Assembly (NCBI GenBank): GCA_963920575.1
Contig: OY986966.1
Span: 25,325,717-25,389,716, forward strand
Direction of reading: 5' to 3'
DNA length: 64,000 bases
From: Narthecium ossifragum
Lineage: Eukaryota; Streptophyta; Magnoliopsida; Dioscoreales; Nartheciaceae
A program made the translations under genes and the position numbers. The notes beneath the pieces were generated by a model. The model had not been told where the DNA came from. It did no database searches and saw nothing but the letters and a program-made list of their open reading frames with translations. Below, piece after piece: positions 13,301-24,286 of this stretch (position 1 is its first letter; every line of letters starts with the position of its first letter).

Positions 13301-16300
13301 TGGCATGGCACATGCCACTGGCGTGACAATCCTTGGTAGAACATAACCAACTGCATTGATTTACATTTGGCTGTGCGTAGTAAGGATTGTCGTACCAGTG
13401 GCACCCCCCATGCCGGTAATTGATCGAAATGGTACGTATCACCGGCATGCCGTTCGGCCTATGTAATGCACCTGCAACTTTTCAAAGATGTATGATGGCC
13501 ATCTTCTCTGATATGCTTGATAAATTCTTAGAGGTCTTTATGGATGATTTTTATGTGTTCGGCCTTTCTTTTAAAACTTGCATTGCAAATCTGACAAAAG
13601 TCCTTGAACGATGCATTGAAACTAATTTGGTTTTAAGTTGGGAAAAGAGTCATTGTATGGTTCAAGAGGGAATAGCGCTTGGACACATTGTATCTAAAAG
13701 AGGTATTGAAGTTGATAAAGCCAAAGTGGATTTCATTGAAAATTTGCCCCCACCTTCTTCCGTGCGTCAAATTCGGTCCTTTTTAGGTCATGCAGGATTC
13801 TATCGTCGATTCATCAAAGATTTTACAAAATTTCAAAACCCTTGTGTGAGCTTCTTGCCAAGGATGCTCCTTTTGTCTTCAATGATGCTTGCTTAAATGC
13901 TTTCAAAACAATCCGTGACCTTTTAGCTTCTGCTCCCATAGTTCATGCGCTTGATTATTCTTTACCTTTCGAACTCATGTGCGAAGGTACACACCTGTGC
14001 AGATTGAGAAGCCTTGGCAAGGCTAGTTGGGTCCTTTTTTCCAAAAAAATTTTCCTTTTTGCTACAATTTAGCTAAAGAAAATGTAATTGACATTTAAAA
14101 TTGATATCCACACGTAATCAACATCTCTAATTTATCAAAGCCCCGTCAAACATTACCTCTTATATCAGAGTAGAGTGAATATATACGGTAGCATAAATAG
14201 TACAATACATAGTACATAAAGTTATAAAGTACATTATCAATACCTCTCACACACTCTCAAACTCTCTCTTAGTTTCTCCATAATGTCATTCTCCTCCTCT
14301 CCTCTGCCTATCCTTTTATTAAAGAGAATGGAGGCATGAATAGGCACTTACCCATCCCATCACATTCTGGTCAAAACTTTATGTTTCAATTGATACACAC
14401 ACCCCCGAACCTCCCAAAACCGGTTTCGGGCGTGGATATCGACCCGACTCCTCACCAGGTCGGTAAATACCGGCCGTTATGGCAATACCTGGTGCATAGA
14501 CACTATAGCCAATGGGGGACTTACTATCAATCATGATTGTCAATCGCATGATTGGGATGGCCTTTTGTTTTTAAATGGCTGATGTTTTGTTTTTATGACA
14601 GAAGCACTGATCATATATTGATCCGTTATGATTCCTTTTGATATCTGTTGAATTGAATATCCTATATATTGACTCACATTCCTGCATCAAACAGTTATCT
14701 CAAGATGCGGCTCTCTTTATTGGAGACTTGCTTAATACACCCGAATGTTTGTTGCGGGAAAGAGGCAATGTTCTAATATATCTTAGCAGCAAGATTATGC
14801 AGGTTATGAAAGGTTTGTTCCTTGAACGCTTTATCTCACTCTGTTATTTCTTAATTTATTCGTGTTGAGCTGCTCCTTGTACCCTTAATCCACAGGCTAT
14901 GGAATTGTTTCTTGATTTTCTTGAATTATGTTTATTATGACATTAATGGCATCATGATTTTATGTTAGTTGCTTAATGTACTCTTAACATGTGCTGACAC
15001 AGGGCATGGAGTTTGTTCCAGTGGTATGAAGCTCTTCTGAGCTAATACATATATTGGCACATAGGTTGTGCCGATAATTTACCGGCATGATACGAATAGG
15101 TCCGTGCCGGTATGTGCCGACCGGTACAACAATCCATGTTCTTAACGTTAATTTCTATTGTTTATCTGAAACAGGGATATTCTATGGTACTCAGTATTAT
15201 TGTGTCTATGTTTCATTTTAATTAGTTTAGGCATAGTGGCAGAGAAGATATACATAGAGGTTCCTGCAAATAGAGAGGATATACTTGCTTCTTCTTCAGT
15301 TCCTTTGACAATATGTCCCTTAATAAGCAAGATATAAGCTGGAGAGTAGGTTTGCCTTCATGGTGGCATTGAAGGTAAAGATTTGAACGTATATTATCCA
15401 GATTATTCTGCATTGAAGATTATAGCACTCTTTATCTGGTACATCATGGTTTTGAGCTTTGTGCAAACTCAATAACATTTGTGATCACTCTATTGTGGGT
15501 GGTTATCTAAGTGGCTCGGTCAACAGTATCTATGAACTTGACTCAACTTTGACCCAATAAAAACTTTTTACTAGTTCGGAAATAGGGACAAGTTGCATTC
15601 AAGTAGGCTCAAATATGTTGTTCAATGATGTCGATTGATTTCACAGATTTCTGCTTTGTTAGAAATGCAATGAGGTTTAAAAGATGGAGATATTTTACAT
15701 CTAAGAATCCTCATTTCTATCTTTCAGGAATATCTGCTAATACATGTGCCTTTAACCTACTATGCTTGGAAGATTTTGATATCCTTCTCCCCTTCCATTT
15801 TTTCCTAAGTGTTAGTGCTTGTTACAAATTTAAGATACTTTTACTTGTGCAGATGGAACATCGCTCATGAATATCAAGATGGAGGTCCAAGCTCCAAAGC
15901 TTCACTATGTCTGTCCAACATATTTTCAGTCTGGCAAGCCCATGGAGTTTGTTGTCTGTGGCAGTAATCTTGACCAGGCCAAATTTCGGTAATGATTTCA
16001 TTATTTTTTTTGCGCCTCCTTTTTGCCTTATTCAAGGCTTTGATGGAAATTATGTCCATTGTGGCAGGTTGCTTGTGTCATTTGCTGGAAAGTATCTGGC
16101 TTATGATTCTTGTCATGCCATTTCTCATGTGAAGGCCAGATTGTGTGATGGAAATAAACTACACTCCCTTCACAATAATGAACATGAAATGTTGAGAATA
16201 CGTATACCTCAGACAGACTCAGGCGTTTGTGGCCCTGCATTTATTGAGGTGTGTATTACACTCCCTTCACAATAATGAACATCAAATGTTGCGAATACGT

Positions 16301-19300
16301 ATTCCTCAGACAGACTCGGGTGTTTGTGGCCCTGCATTTATTGAGGTGTGTATTGAGGGCATGTTCACTGTTGGTGCCTTGTTGTAAATACAGGCAGCCG
16401 TAGTTTTTATGTTTTCTCTAGTGTAGTATAGTTGAAATCTTGCCATCTTGCTGCGCCCTTCCATGATATTTGGATAGTCTGTCCTTTTTAACATCTTTAC
16501 CTGCTGTTTGTCATTTTTTGAATTTGTAATATTGCTCATTGGTGTCAGATAACCAACTCGCTGACCTTAATTGCATAATTGCACTCTTGTTCTTTACAGT
16601 TTTAGCTTGTTTCTTTGTGCATAGCTTTTGAAAATATCAACTGATTTTAGAAAATAGAGAAGGAATGGTCTGATACTGTTGCCCTTCTTTTATATTATAG
16701 CAGCTTGATTAGTTACAATGTGCGCTGCTCTATCTAGATTTTTCTTATGTTGAGTGATATCTAATGAATCTCCCTGGCAGCTTTGGAATATCCTTTAAAG
16801 GGAGCCAATAATTTGTTGTAAGACATTATTTAAGCATTCTATTTCTATCTCTTTACAGGTTGATAATGTATCTGGAATTTCCAACTTCATCCCTGTTTTT
16901 CTCGGATGTGACGTTATATGTTCCGAGCTAGAGCAGATTCAAGAGACTCTTGGTTTATCTTCAAATGTAGCTGATATCTCCCAACTTTTAGCTACTACTG
17001 AATGTCCAAGCTTTTGTGAGTTTCTTGTATCAAAGCAGACTGCAATGTCAGAACTCCTTCTGGACATAGCATGGTTGCTCAAGGAGCCTACGAAAGAGAA
17101 AAATGAAACTGCATTGAGTCCATCAAATATTCAAAGAATAACTTGTTTGCTTGCGTACTTGATACGGATTGATTCTATCATCATCCTCAGAAAAATACTG
17201 CACTGTTTGGATGATTTGATTAGCCGGGAGCTTTCAGATAAGCCTCAAAATGATGGTTCTGATGAGGACTTAATTCTATTTTTGAAGCACGTAGAACATG
17301 GAAGAGAAGTTGCTCATCAGAGAACCCAACAAGATGTCCAATCAACCAGTATCATGCCTTTTACCAAACAGGTAAGGTTCTTTTTCTTATATTTATTTTC
17401 TCTTGGTGTCTATTAAAGGTTTGTACTTTCTTATTGTTCATGTATTCTACTTGTGTAATGGGCGTTAGGATTCACATATAATCATAAGGAAAACTGCAAT
17501 CTTCCTAGGGTGAAACTAATTTTGTTAGAGTTGTTATTTTGAATTTACCCTTTAATTTTCGGGTGAGTGATGTTAACTTCCTTTCTTGAGAATTTTTATC
17601 ATTTGAGACTCTTGCCTATGTTTAAAGGGTGTTTCACTGCTCATGAGTTTGAACTATGAGCTCTGGCTTAATTTTTCTAGTCATCAGTTTCCATGAATAG
17701 CCGCTTGGGTTTTATAGCAAGCCCCTCTTTTCCAAAAGCTCGTCTTTAATAAAGATCTAGCACCACTTCATGGGGGGTGTTGCTGTCGTCATGTTATAAC
17801 CATAACCATCAAGCCAGCCTCCTCCAGTTTAGCTAGAATTGATCAAGAACTTGGACATAACTCATTATCATCTCCCTATTTCTGAAGAACCCTGATTGGG
17901 GTACATGCCACGTGGGCATGTGCATTGCACATGCCCACGTGGCATGTACCCCAACCGTTGGATTGAATCGGGATGTGTGCCCGATGCAATCCAACGGTTT
18001 GGATTTGTGTACATGGGTACATCCCATGTACACAAATCATTTTTGATTTCTGAAAGTTCTGGCCCAACATTCGTTATTTATGACGGGTTGCGATGCCAGT
18101 TTTTGGCTTGCACAATACTTGTCGACATTGGGCATGAACCGGCATGAAGCTCTTATGAGATTATGCATGTATTGGCACGGCGATTGTGCCGATTCAGGCA
18201 TCGTGCCAATATTTATGCATATTGATCTTTGCTAGTATGTCAGCATGTGTCGACCAGTACGACAATTATTGATTTATGGTTTTAGGAGATGTAAGACTTC
18301 CAATTTCCCTTTTCCAATTTAATTTATTTTCAAAATGCTCGGCAAGCCCTACTAAAGAAGCTAAGTGACTTTCGTCACCCAAGTAGCGAGTTTGAGAGTG
18401 ACCAGTAGGGCGACCACTTGTACCTCTAGGCGTTGGCGACCTATAGTCTTGTTACGCAACACGGCTCCACTCGATTCAGTATTTCAATAGAACAAGCAAT
18501 GTTTAAGCCAACTTGACTAAATTTTGACCTATATTCTTAACTTATGGAGGTGGCTAAGGAGATATGAAACATTTGAGTGATTTTTTAAGCTAAAAGCTTA
18601 AGGTCGCCTTTTAAATCCAATTCAATGCAAGCAAGTAGATCCTTGAATTGGTTGGTTGAACATTTTGAATAGTTGCCTCTTAAATGAATTTCAATGCAAT
18701 CAAGTAGACCCTTGAATTGACTTGCCCAAAGGTAATGGGTCAAGCATGGAAATATTGCTGTTAGATGGGTTAAGCATGGGAATATTGCAGTCAGATGATG
18801 AAACGACATCAATTAAGTCTACATAGCATTCTCAACTGTATTTTTTTAACACAAAAACGTTGTGTTGGAATATACCGGCAGTAGGTGGTCTCTAGAAGAC
18901 CTTGATTGAGATTAAACCGTGATTGTAAGGAAGGAATAAGAAAAAGAAGAAAGAAGCAGGGTGACAATAAGAAATTCCAACTGCTTTGCAAAGAAGGGGG
19001 TGGAGATTTATCTTAATCTCATTCTAGTTTTGTTCTCTTACTACTATTTTCTTCTTGGGAGCAATCCTATTCATCCATGTTCTCCCTTTTCCATGAGCAC
19101 AATTAAATCCAAGGCATGAGTGGTGCCTTCTGGTATGAATTATGTTTATCCATGTTTGATGTTTATGTATGCCCATTGTGCCTCCATGGGTCAAGTAGAA
19201 AGCTCATTAATTACACAAAACTCGACAGCTTGTTCTGCTGCCCATTTGAGTTCTTGTTTATGTCGCAACTGTGGATCGTGCTACCTGTCTGTTGCTTCTA

Positions 19301-19651
19301 ACAAGGTGCTAATAATTATTTAAATTTCCTTTGCAGGGAGAGGGAATGAGGAACATAGATATCCTGGACCCAGTTGCTCCAGCTTATCAAGAAAGTGGTG
19401 AAAATTCTCCACTTGTAGCTAAGGAAATTACGCACAGACACTATTGTTCCCCATACCTGGATGTGAAATTGCCTCTTGAATCCTGGACTGACATTCTTCC
19501 GGTCACATTCACGAGCACGCGCCTCTCTGTATTCGTGATGGTTACTGTTGTTATGTGTTTCTGTGCATGTATTGTACTCCTCCACCCTCGAAAGGCCGAG
19601 AATTTTGCAATTACCATAAGGAGGCGTCTGTCTAGTGGCTCTACTTCATAG
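4343..19651 (+). CDS. SPL7: SPL7-type SBP-box transcription factor (copper-response regulator), 10 exons
   Basis: Exons: 4343-4917, 5827-6002, 7094-7347, 7493-7567, 7663-7770, 14695-14812, 15853-15988, 16068-16248, 16859-17371, 19337-19651. All introns are GT-AG, phases agree, and the 2451 nt give 816 residues, close to SPL7 proteins in length. The SBP domain (about residues 145-221) crosses the exon 1/2 junction. Its first zinc site ends in CLRC, where most SBP proteins have CxxH, as in SPL7. The second site is CQQC..H..C, followed by the basic nuclear-localisation stretch [18 protein letters not shown]. Exons 4-8 carry the long conserved SPL7 region ([19 protein letters not shown] onward). 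The C-terminus has a hydrophobic segment (about residues 775-794), matching the membrane anchor reported for Arabidopsis SPL7. Family knowledge: it binds GTAC cores and induces copper-uptake and copper-saving genes under deficiency. The start is the first in-frame ATG before the conserved acidic N-terminus. Oddities are transposon-filled introns and a duplicated exon 8 end; no coding damage was seen. Confidence 0.93.
8172..9499 (+). repeat. 5' LTR of the intron-5 retrotransposon
   Basis: 1328 bp, TGATA...TATCA. It is shorter than the 3' copy mainly because about 150 bp is missing near 9088, corresponding to roughly 11870-12040 in the 3' LTR. It also has a small extra 'accactttctctctcc' duplication near 8790. 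Confidence 0.88.
9503..9514 (+). other. Primer-binding site, initiator Met-tRNA type
   Basis: TGGTATCAGAGC, three bases after the 5' LTR. It is the usual plant LTR-retrotransposon match to the 3' end of initiator methionine tRNA and fixes the orientation of the element. Confidence 0.9.
9622..10781 (+). pseudogene. Degenerate internal ORFs of the non-autonomous element
   Basis: Two overlapping open frames (9622-10194 and 10110-10781). The first starts with a short charged region and runs into a Thr/Pro-rich low-complexity tract; the second is globular in composition. Position suggests remains of gag or a captured sequence. I recognise no zinc knuckle, protease or other domain, so no function is proposed. 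Confidence 0.4.
10958..10969 (+). other. Polypurine tract
   Basis: GAAGGAAGGGGA directly abuts the 3' LTR, where plus-strand priming of an LTR element is expected. Confidence 0.75.
10970..12444 (+). repeat. 3' LTR of the intron-5 retrotransposon
   Basis: 1475 bp, TGATA...TATCA, collinear with the 5' LTR apart from the block missing there. Open frames on its minus strand (11725-12144 and overlaps) are composition artefacts of this GC-rich portion. Confidence 0.88.
13298..13416. repeat. Inverted repeat beside the gypsy fragment
   Basis: ATGCCACTGGCGTGACAATCCTT (about 13311-13333) is mirrored by AAGGATTGTCGTACCAGTGGCA (about 13381-13402), giving two near-matching arms separated by roughly 45 bp. 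It may be the end of a small repeat family that recurs in this gene's introns. Confidence 0.5.
13438..13985 (+). pseudogene. Ty3/gypsy reverse-transcriptase fragment
   Basis: The frame 13420-13896 reads as the middle and end of a gypsy [16 protein letters not shown], the catalytic VFMDDF (the YxDD box), then [17 protein letters not shown] one-base shift near 13836 moves the continuation ([20 protein letters not shown]...[10 protein letters not shown]) into another frame. No RT start, RNase H, integrase or LTR is present. Sequence style fits the Athila/Tat group, which is inference. It is a dead fragment in SPL7 intron 5. Confidence 0.85.
15028..15135 (+). repeat. Dispersed short repeat, copy 1 (SPL7 intron 6)
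   Basis: Starts GAAGCTCTTCTGAG, contains ATTGGCAC..GGTTGTGCCGAT and ends CCGACCGGTACAACAAT. It is clearly related to 18146-18268 in intron 9. The family was not identified. Confidence 0.55.
16258..16354 (+). repeat. 97-bp tandem copy of the exon 8 end, with donor site
   Basis: Bases 16161-16257 (the last 88 bases of exon 8 plus the donor and first intron bases) are repeated at once at 16258-16354 with a few substitutions. The copy retains a GTGTGT donor at 16346. Use of the second donor would add 97 nt, and reading on from exon 8 meets TAA at about 16273-16275, so only the first donor keeps the frame. Confidence 0.93.
17897..18038. repeat. Three consecutive perfect or near-perfect hairpins (SPL7 intron 9)
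   Basis: Hairpin 1 at 17897-17953 has 28-bp arms beginning TGGGGTACATGCCACGTGGG, perfect by eye with a one-base centre. Hairpin 2 at 17953-17999 has arms AACCGTTGGATTG..ATCGGG around ATGTGTG, nearly perfect. Hairpin 3 at 18002-18038 has arms GATTTGTGTACATGGG around five bases, perfect. They are packed end to end. The origin, whether foldback transposon or small-RNA precursor, is unknown. Confidence 0.85.
18146..18268 (+). repeat. Dispersed short repeat, copy 2 (SPL7 intron 9)
   Basis: GAAGCTCTTATGAG...ATTGGCAC..GATTGTGCCGAT...GACCAGTACGACAATTA, related to 15028-15135 in the same orientation. Confidence 0.55.
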
Positions 19652-22600
19652 TGATAGGTCCTTTTCTTCTCCTTTGTCACCACTAATCTGTGTACCATCT
19701 GTACATTAGAATCACGGTCAGGCCAGTGCCATTTTTTGGATCACAAGCAAAAAATCTGCAGTGATATTCTGGTTCTCAGTGTATCATTTCATTTCTGACG
19801 CAATTCAAAAATGTGAAAATTGTAAAGTCACATCCTAGGTAGGAGATTATTGGTTCTCTTCATGTTGGAGGAATCTTGTTCTTTCCATGCTTGCTTTAGT
19901 GTTGTTTTCAAGTTTCTAATTTTTGCTTGAAACGGAATTTCTGTAACACCCTCTCAAAGAATGAGCACGTGTTCTTTTGTGGAGGATCTTCAGATGCTTG
20001 AATGTGTGGTTTTCTGGATTTACCAATACCTGACTAGCGTTTTTAGTCCCTATTGTAAAGAATAAAAATTTGTGTACTTGGTCATGTGGCATGTGCCGCA
20101 CATGTCTTTACCGATGGACTAGATCAAGTACCTCATTACCGATTTGATCATTGGTATGTTCAATTGATAGTGAGATATCGATTGGTTGATTTAGTTTATC
20201 GGTAATGTTCTACTGATGAAAGCGTACTTGTGTTCTCACTATCGATTTGATAGTACATGTAATGTATAGGGCTATGTACATAAATTGTGACTCTATTATA
20301 AGTTGTATTTGTGTTCAAGCTCAACTAAATAAAAGAGAAGGTAAATGTCTATTTGCTCCCGGAGCGTCCAAAATATCGTATTTTCCACTGGAATGCTCAG
20401 AATATTTCAGACTTCCATATAATATGGTGATCATTTTATATTTCATCTTCTATTGACTTATTGTCCGGTTACTTGAGTAATTTTTAGTTGAAACTTAGTT
20501 TAGGTAAACAGAAGATCAGAAATATCCTTAAACGATAAAATCATAAGCTAGGATGGCATCTAAGGAGAATTAACATATAGGTAGATGGAGATGGAGATGG
20601 AGATGGAAGTGGGATGAACACAGGCCCTTCTTCCTGTATTTTCCATAGGGTGAGTTTGACAACTTTGGATTTGATAAATTTGAGGATGGGCTGAACGATG
20701 GGTCTTTTATGTGTGCAAGTTCAATTGTTTTGTTGGTCTGCATGGAATGACGACGGATCTGTGGAATCTATTGTTTGAGTTATCCGGCAAATGTATTTCT
20801 CACACCAGTATCAATTGTATGCATATCACATAAAAAACTATCAATTAGACATATATATATATATATTTGTGTCTGCGCAGCTATCAGCTATTGGAAGGGT
20901 ATATAAACAATAATATCTTATTAGTACTTTGAGATAAATTCTCTTTCAAGCAATCATATATATTCTGAAATAAAGAAGATATTATTGTGATGGTGTCAAC
21001 ATATGTTGGTTTTGGACGGACTGGAATCAAAACTATGAGACACTCTAGTCACTCAATTTAAAAACTTAAGTCTTTGAAAAATAAAGAGTTAATAGGTATA
21101 TAATATAATTCCGTGCTGTCAAATAAGTGCTAGAATGGACAAAATGAGGAACGTCGAATTCCGTTGACTCCGCTCATTCCAGTTCACCCAAACACACCGT
21201 AAAGAGACTAAAACTCAAATCAAATGGTGATGGATAGGCTGGTTGTAACGGGGACTTCACTCCAAGACATGTTCCGGGGACCGTTGATACAACTACCCTA
21301 TCAAACTGACTGCTCCGTGGCAGACCGGATCAATTTCCCTCGTACCATTGTATCAATGATCTAATATGTTTGAATCAGATTTAACGGTTTACATCATTAA
21401 TAAAATACCAATTAGGATTCAGATCATTGAATCTAATTCAAACAGATCAGCCATGGTTGAAAGAATCAATCAACTGAGGTGTGTCATCTGAGGAAGTCCT
21501 CCTCTTGGTTCTATTTGTCTGCAGCTCTGAATCTTGCCGGAAACAGTGGTGGTTGACTCTGTCATGTTGAGAGCTAAGAAGTCTGTTTTTGGTAGTCAGT
21601 TGACTTTTAAACAGTTGGATGGTGATTTAAATATAATCGTATCAACTTATTGGTAAATATGACTTCTAATAAATGGTTGCAAATATTCTTCTTCTTCTTT
21701 TTTAATTTCTAGATAAGAGATTAACCCAAAAACTAGTGAAAACCCAAAACATTCTCTTTGTTTAGAGCATCCACATAAGAGTTGGTAAGAGAGCCGCAGC
21801 CTGTAATTTTTACTATCTTCTCCCGTGCCTTCTGTTTCTTCTCCTCCAAAGTGATTGCTCTCATCCCTACCCATCTTCTCTAAAACCGTGCTGCTCTCCT
21901 ACCTGCCCAAGAGCCAACCATCACCTTTGGCTCCTATCCATCTCCATCTCTTATGCAGGACCAAATTCAGATCCAAACCTGACCGAGTCCGATCCGGAGC
22001 AGCTCCCTAGGCGATCCAGTCGCGTTCGAACTCCATCAGTTCGACTCAGATCTCCGTACGACCACGACCGTCGGATGGACATAACTTTCGACCACGATGT
22101 TCGATCGGGGCGTGCGACCAGTCGAAACGACTGGCTCGACGAGCCCCTCTCCATGACCTTGACTTCCAAATCTCCAGATTCCTTTTCCTTATGGTTTAAA
22201 ATCCCGTTTTAGTGAAAAACTTTCTTTTTTAGACAGTTTATCGGTCTTTCCATTTTTAACAAGTTTCTTATTTCTAGTCAGATTTCTTCTTTTTAAATTC
22301 CGAGTTCAGTTGAGTTAAGTCATGTTTGAATCCATGTTTGAGTTGGTCTCTCCTTAACCTATAAAAGGAGATCCTATGGTTTGTAAGGGAGGGTTTTTTT
22401 GAGGAATGAAAATTAGGGTTGTTTTCTCCTCTCTTGAGAAATCTGGTTATCTCTCCCATAGAGAGGTCGATTGTTTCTCCCGACGAGAGACCTCACGTTT
22501 ACCCTGCGCCAATCTTCGACGAAGTTCAACCCTATGAGCCATTCTCGTCCCCCCCCCCCCCCCCCTCTCTTTCCTCTTTCCTCTTTCGTCGGCAGCCACT

Positions 22601-23138
22601 ATCGCACACGCCGTCAAGCAATATTCTTTCCGATGAGCTTCTCTTCCATCCACTCTTTTTCCTTTTGTTCTCTTGCACAAGCACTACATACATATCTGCC
22701 ACTGTCTTGGATTTTGTAGAATTGATTTTGTCCAATTAGGAGGAATTGTGTAGTACTCAATTGATTTCTTCTGTATTGTCCAATTAGGAGGAATTGTGTA
22801 TCTTGTATCAGTTTCTTCTACATATCTGCCTCTATTGGTGGCTTGTTTCTCAATCTTCATTTATATAATGGTGCTTCTATGCCTTTGGTCTCTGGACATG
22901 GTTATGTGCTGGATGTTTGTATGAATGCCAAAAGGAACCACTATGGATGAACACTATTATAAGATCACTTTTGTTGAGATACCTGAGCACTTGAAAACGA
23001 GAATTAGCATTGGTTGAGTAAACCAAGCCAAGATTCTATGACCAACAAATGAGCAGTATGCTAGGGAAATGAATTTAGGATATTAAGTTAGGCTGGGATT
23101 TTTCCTAAACTTCAGTCTGAGCTCTTAAATGTTAGTGA
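19652..23138. other. Intergenic DNA: SPL7 3' region and unassigned repeats
   Basis: The first few hundred bases should hold the SPL7 3' UTR; an AATAAA-like signal lies near 20060. No further gene was seen. A (TA)n run is at about 20851-20866. A possible LTR remnant with CCTATAAAAGG lies at about 21950-22480. A 17-base C run is at 22549-22565. The unit TTGTCCAATTAGGAGGAATT occurs twice (about 22729 and 22778). Confidence 0.5.
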
Positions 23139-23141
23139 CAA

Positions 23142-24286
23142 ATGTCCAAAATATGCCATCGAATTTCAATTTTTCTTATAATGCAACTAGGTGACCGCAA
23201 CTCGGCCTTCTTCCATCACCTTGTTACAAATAGAGCATGTAAGTCTAAAGTTCGGGAGGTGCTTCGAGAGGATGGGACTGTTGTATCTACGCAGGAGGAG
23301 ATGGGAGAGGTTTTTGCACGATATTATGATAGGCTTTGGTCAGCAGTTACAGTTGGTGATGAGATTGACCTTCCTTCACTTCCTAGGTTGGGAGAGGAGG
23401 AGGCTGCCTTGCTTCTAGGGGAGATCACCGCGACTGAGGTTAAAGATGCACTACTCAGTATGGGTCGGAAGAGATGCCCGGGGCCAGACGGGATTCCTGT
23501 CGAATTCTACTTAGAGTGCTGGAATGTGGTTGGTGCGGACTTCGTCGACCTTGTTCGGTCTTTCTTCTCCTTAGATCGGCTCCCCCCCAACTGGAATGAA
23601 ACCTTCATTTCCTTTGTTCCTAAATGCAAAAGCCCTAGGAATGTCAAGGACTTTAGGCTGATTAGCCTCTGCAATGTTGGCTACAAGGCCGTTACTACCA
23701 TTTTGGCGAAGCGCATGAAGATGGTCCTTGGTGGGATTATAGGGATGGAACAGTTGGCATTCTTGGCTGGTCGTTGCATCCATGACAATATTGATGTAGC
23801 GAAGGAGGTCATGCACTCTATCCGCATTGCTTCTAAGTCAAAGGGTCTGATGGTCTTGAAGGTTGATCTCCGGGCTGCATTTGATTGGGTACAGTGGTGT
23901 TTCCTCAGGAGAGTCCTCCTGGCTATGGGGTTCCCTGAGAGGTGGGTGCTCTGGGTGATGGCCTGTGTTGAGGGGCCACGCTTCTCCTTCATCCTCAATG
24001 GGCGACTTCATGGCCGCCTCTCCTCGAGATGTGGGATTAGGCAGGGAGACCCCCTCTCTCCTTACCTTTTCCTAGTTGTTCAAGAGGTCTTCTCCAGACT
24101 TCTTAAGGAACCTGGCTCCGGGATTCGTGGTATGACCTTTAGGGACTCTTGCTTCCCTCTCTCACTTGTTGTATGCAGATAATTGTTTGCTGGTGACAAG
24201 GGCGGAGTGTATGGAGGCTCGCAGACTCAAGCAAATCATCCTCAAGTTTAAAGCTTTGGCAGGCATGGAAATGAATGCCTCGAAAT
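23142..24286 (+). pseudogene. LINE reverse transcriptase, N-terminal part (frameshifted)
   Basis: The open frame to 24182 contains RT landmarks of plant L1 elements: GDRNSAFFHHL, CPGPDGIPVEFY, NVKDFRLISLCNVGYK, DLRAAFDWVQW and GIRQGDPLSPYLFL. The frame breaks just before the catalytic box; LLYADNCLLV follows in another frame near 24168-24196. The usual second Asp of the ADD box reads Asn. The coding sequence is then interrupted at 24286 by the solo LTR. Non-functional as it stands. Confidence 0.9.

Noticed and set aside
16346..16354. Second donor as the true end of SPL7 exon 8
   Set aside because: Reading on from the first donor hits TAA within nine codons, and 97 added bases would destroy the frame with exon 9.
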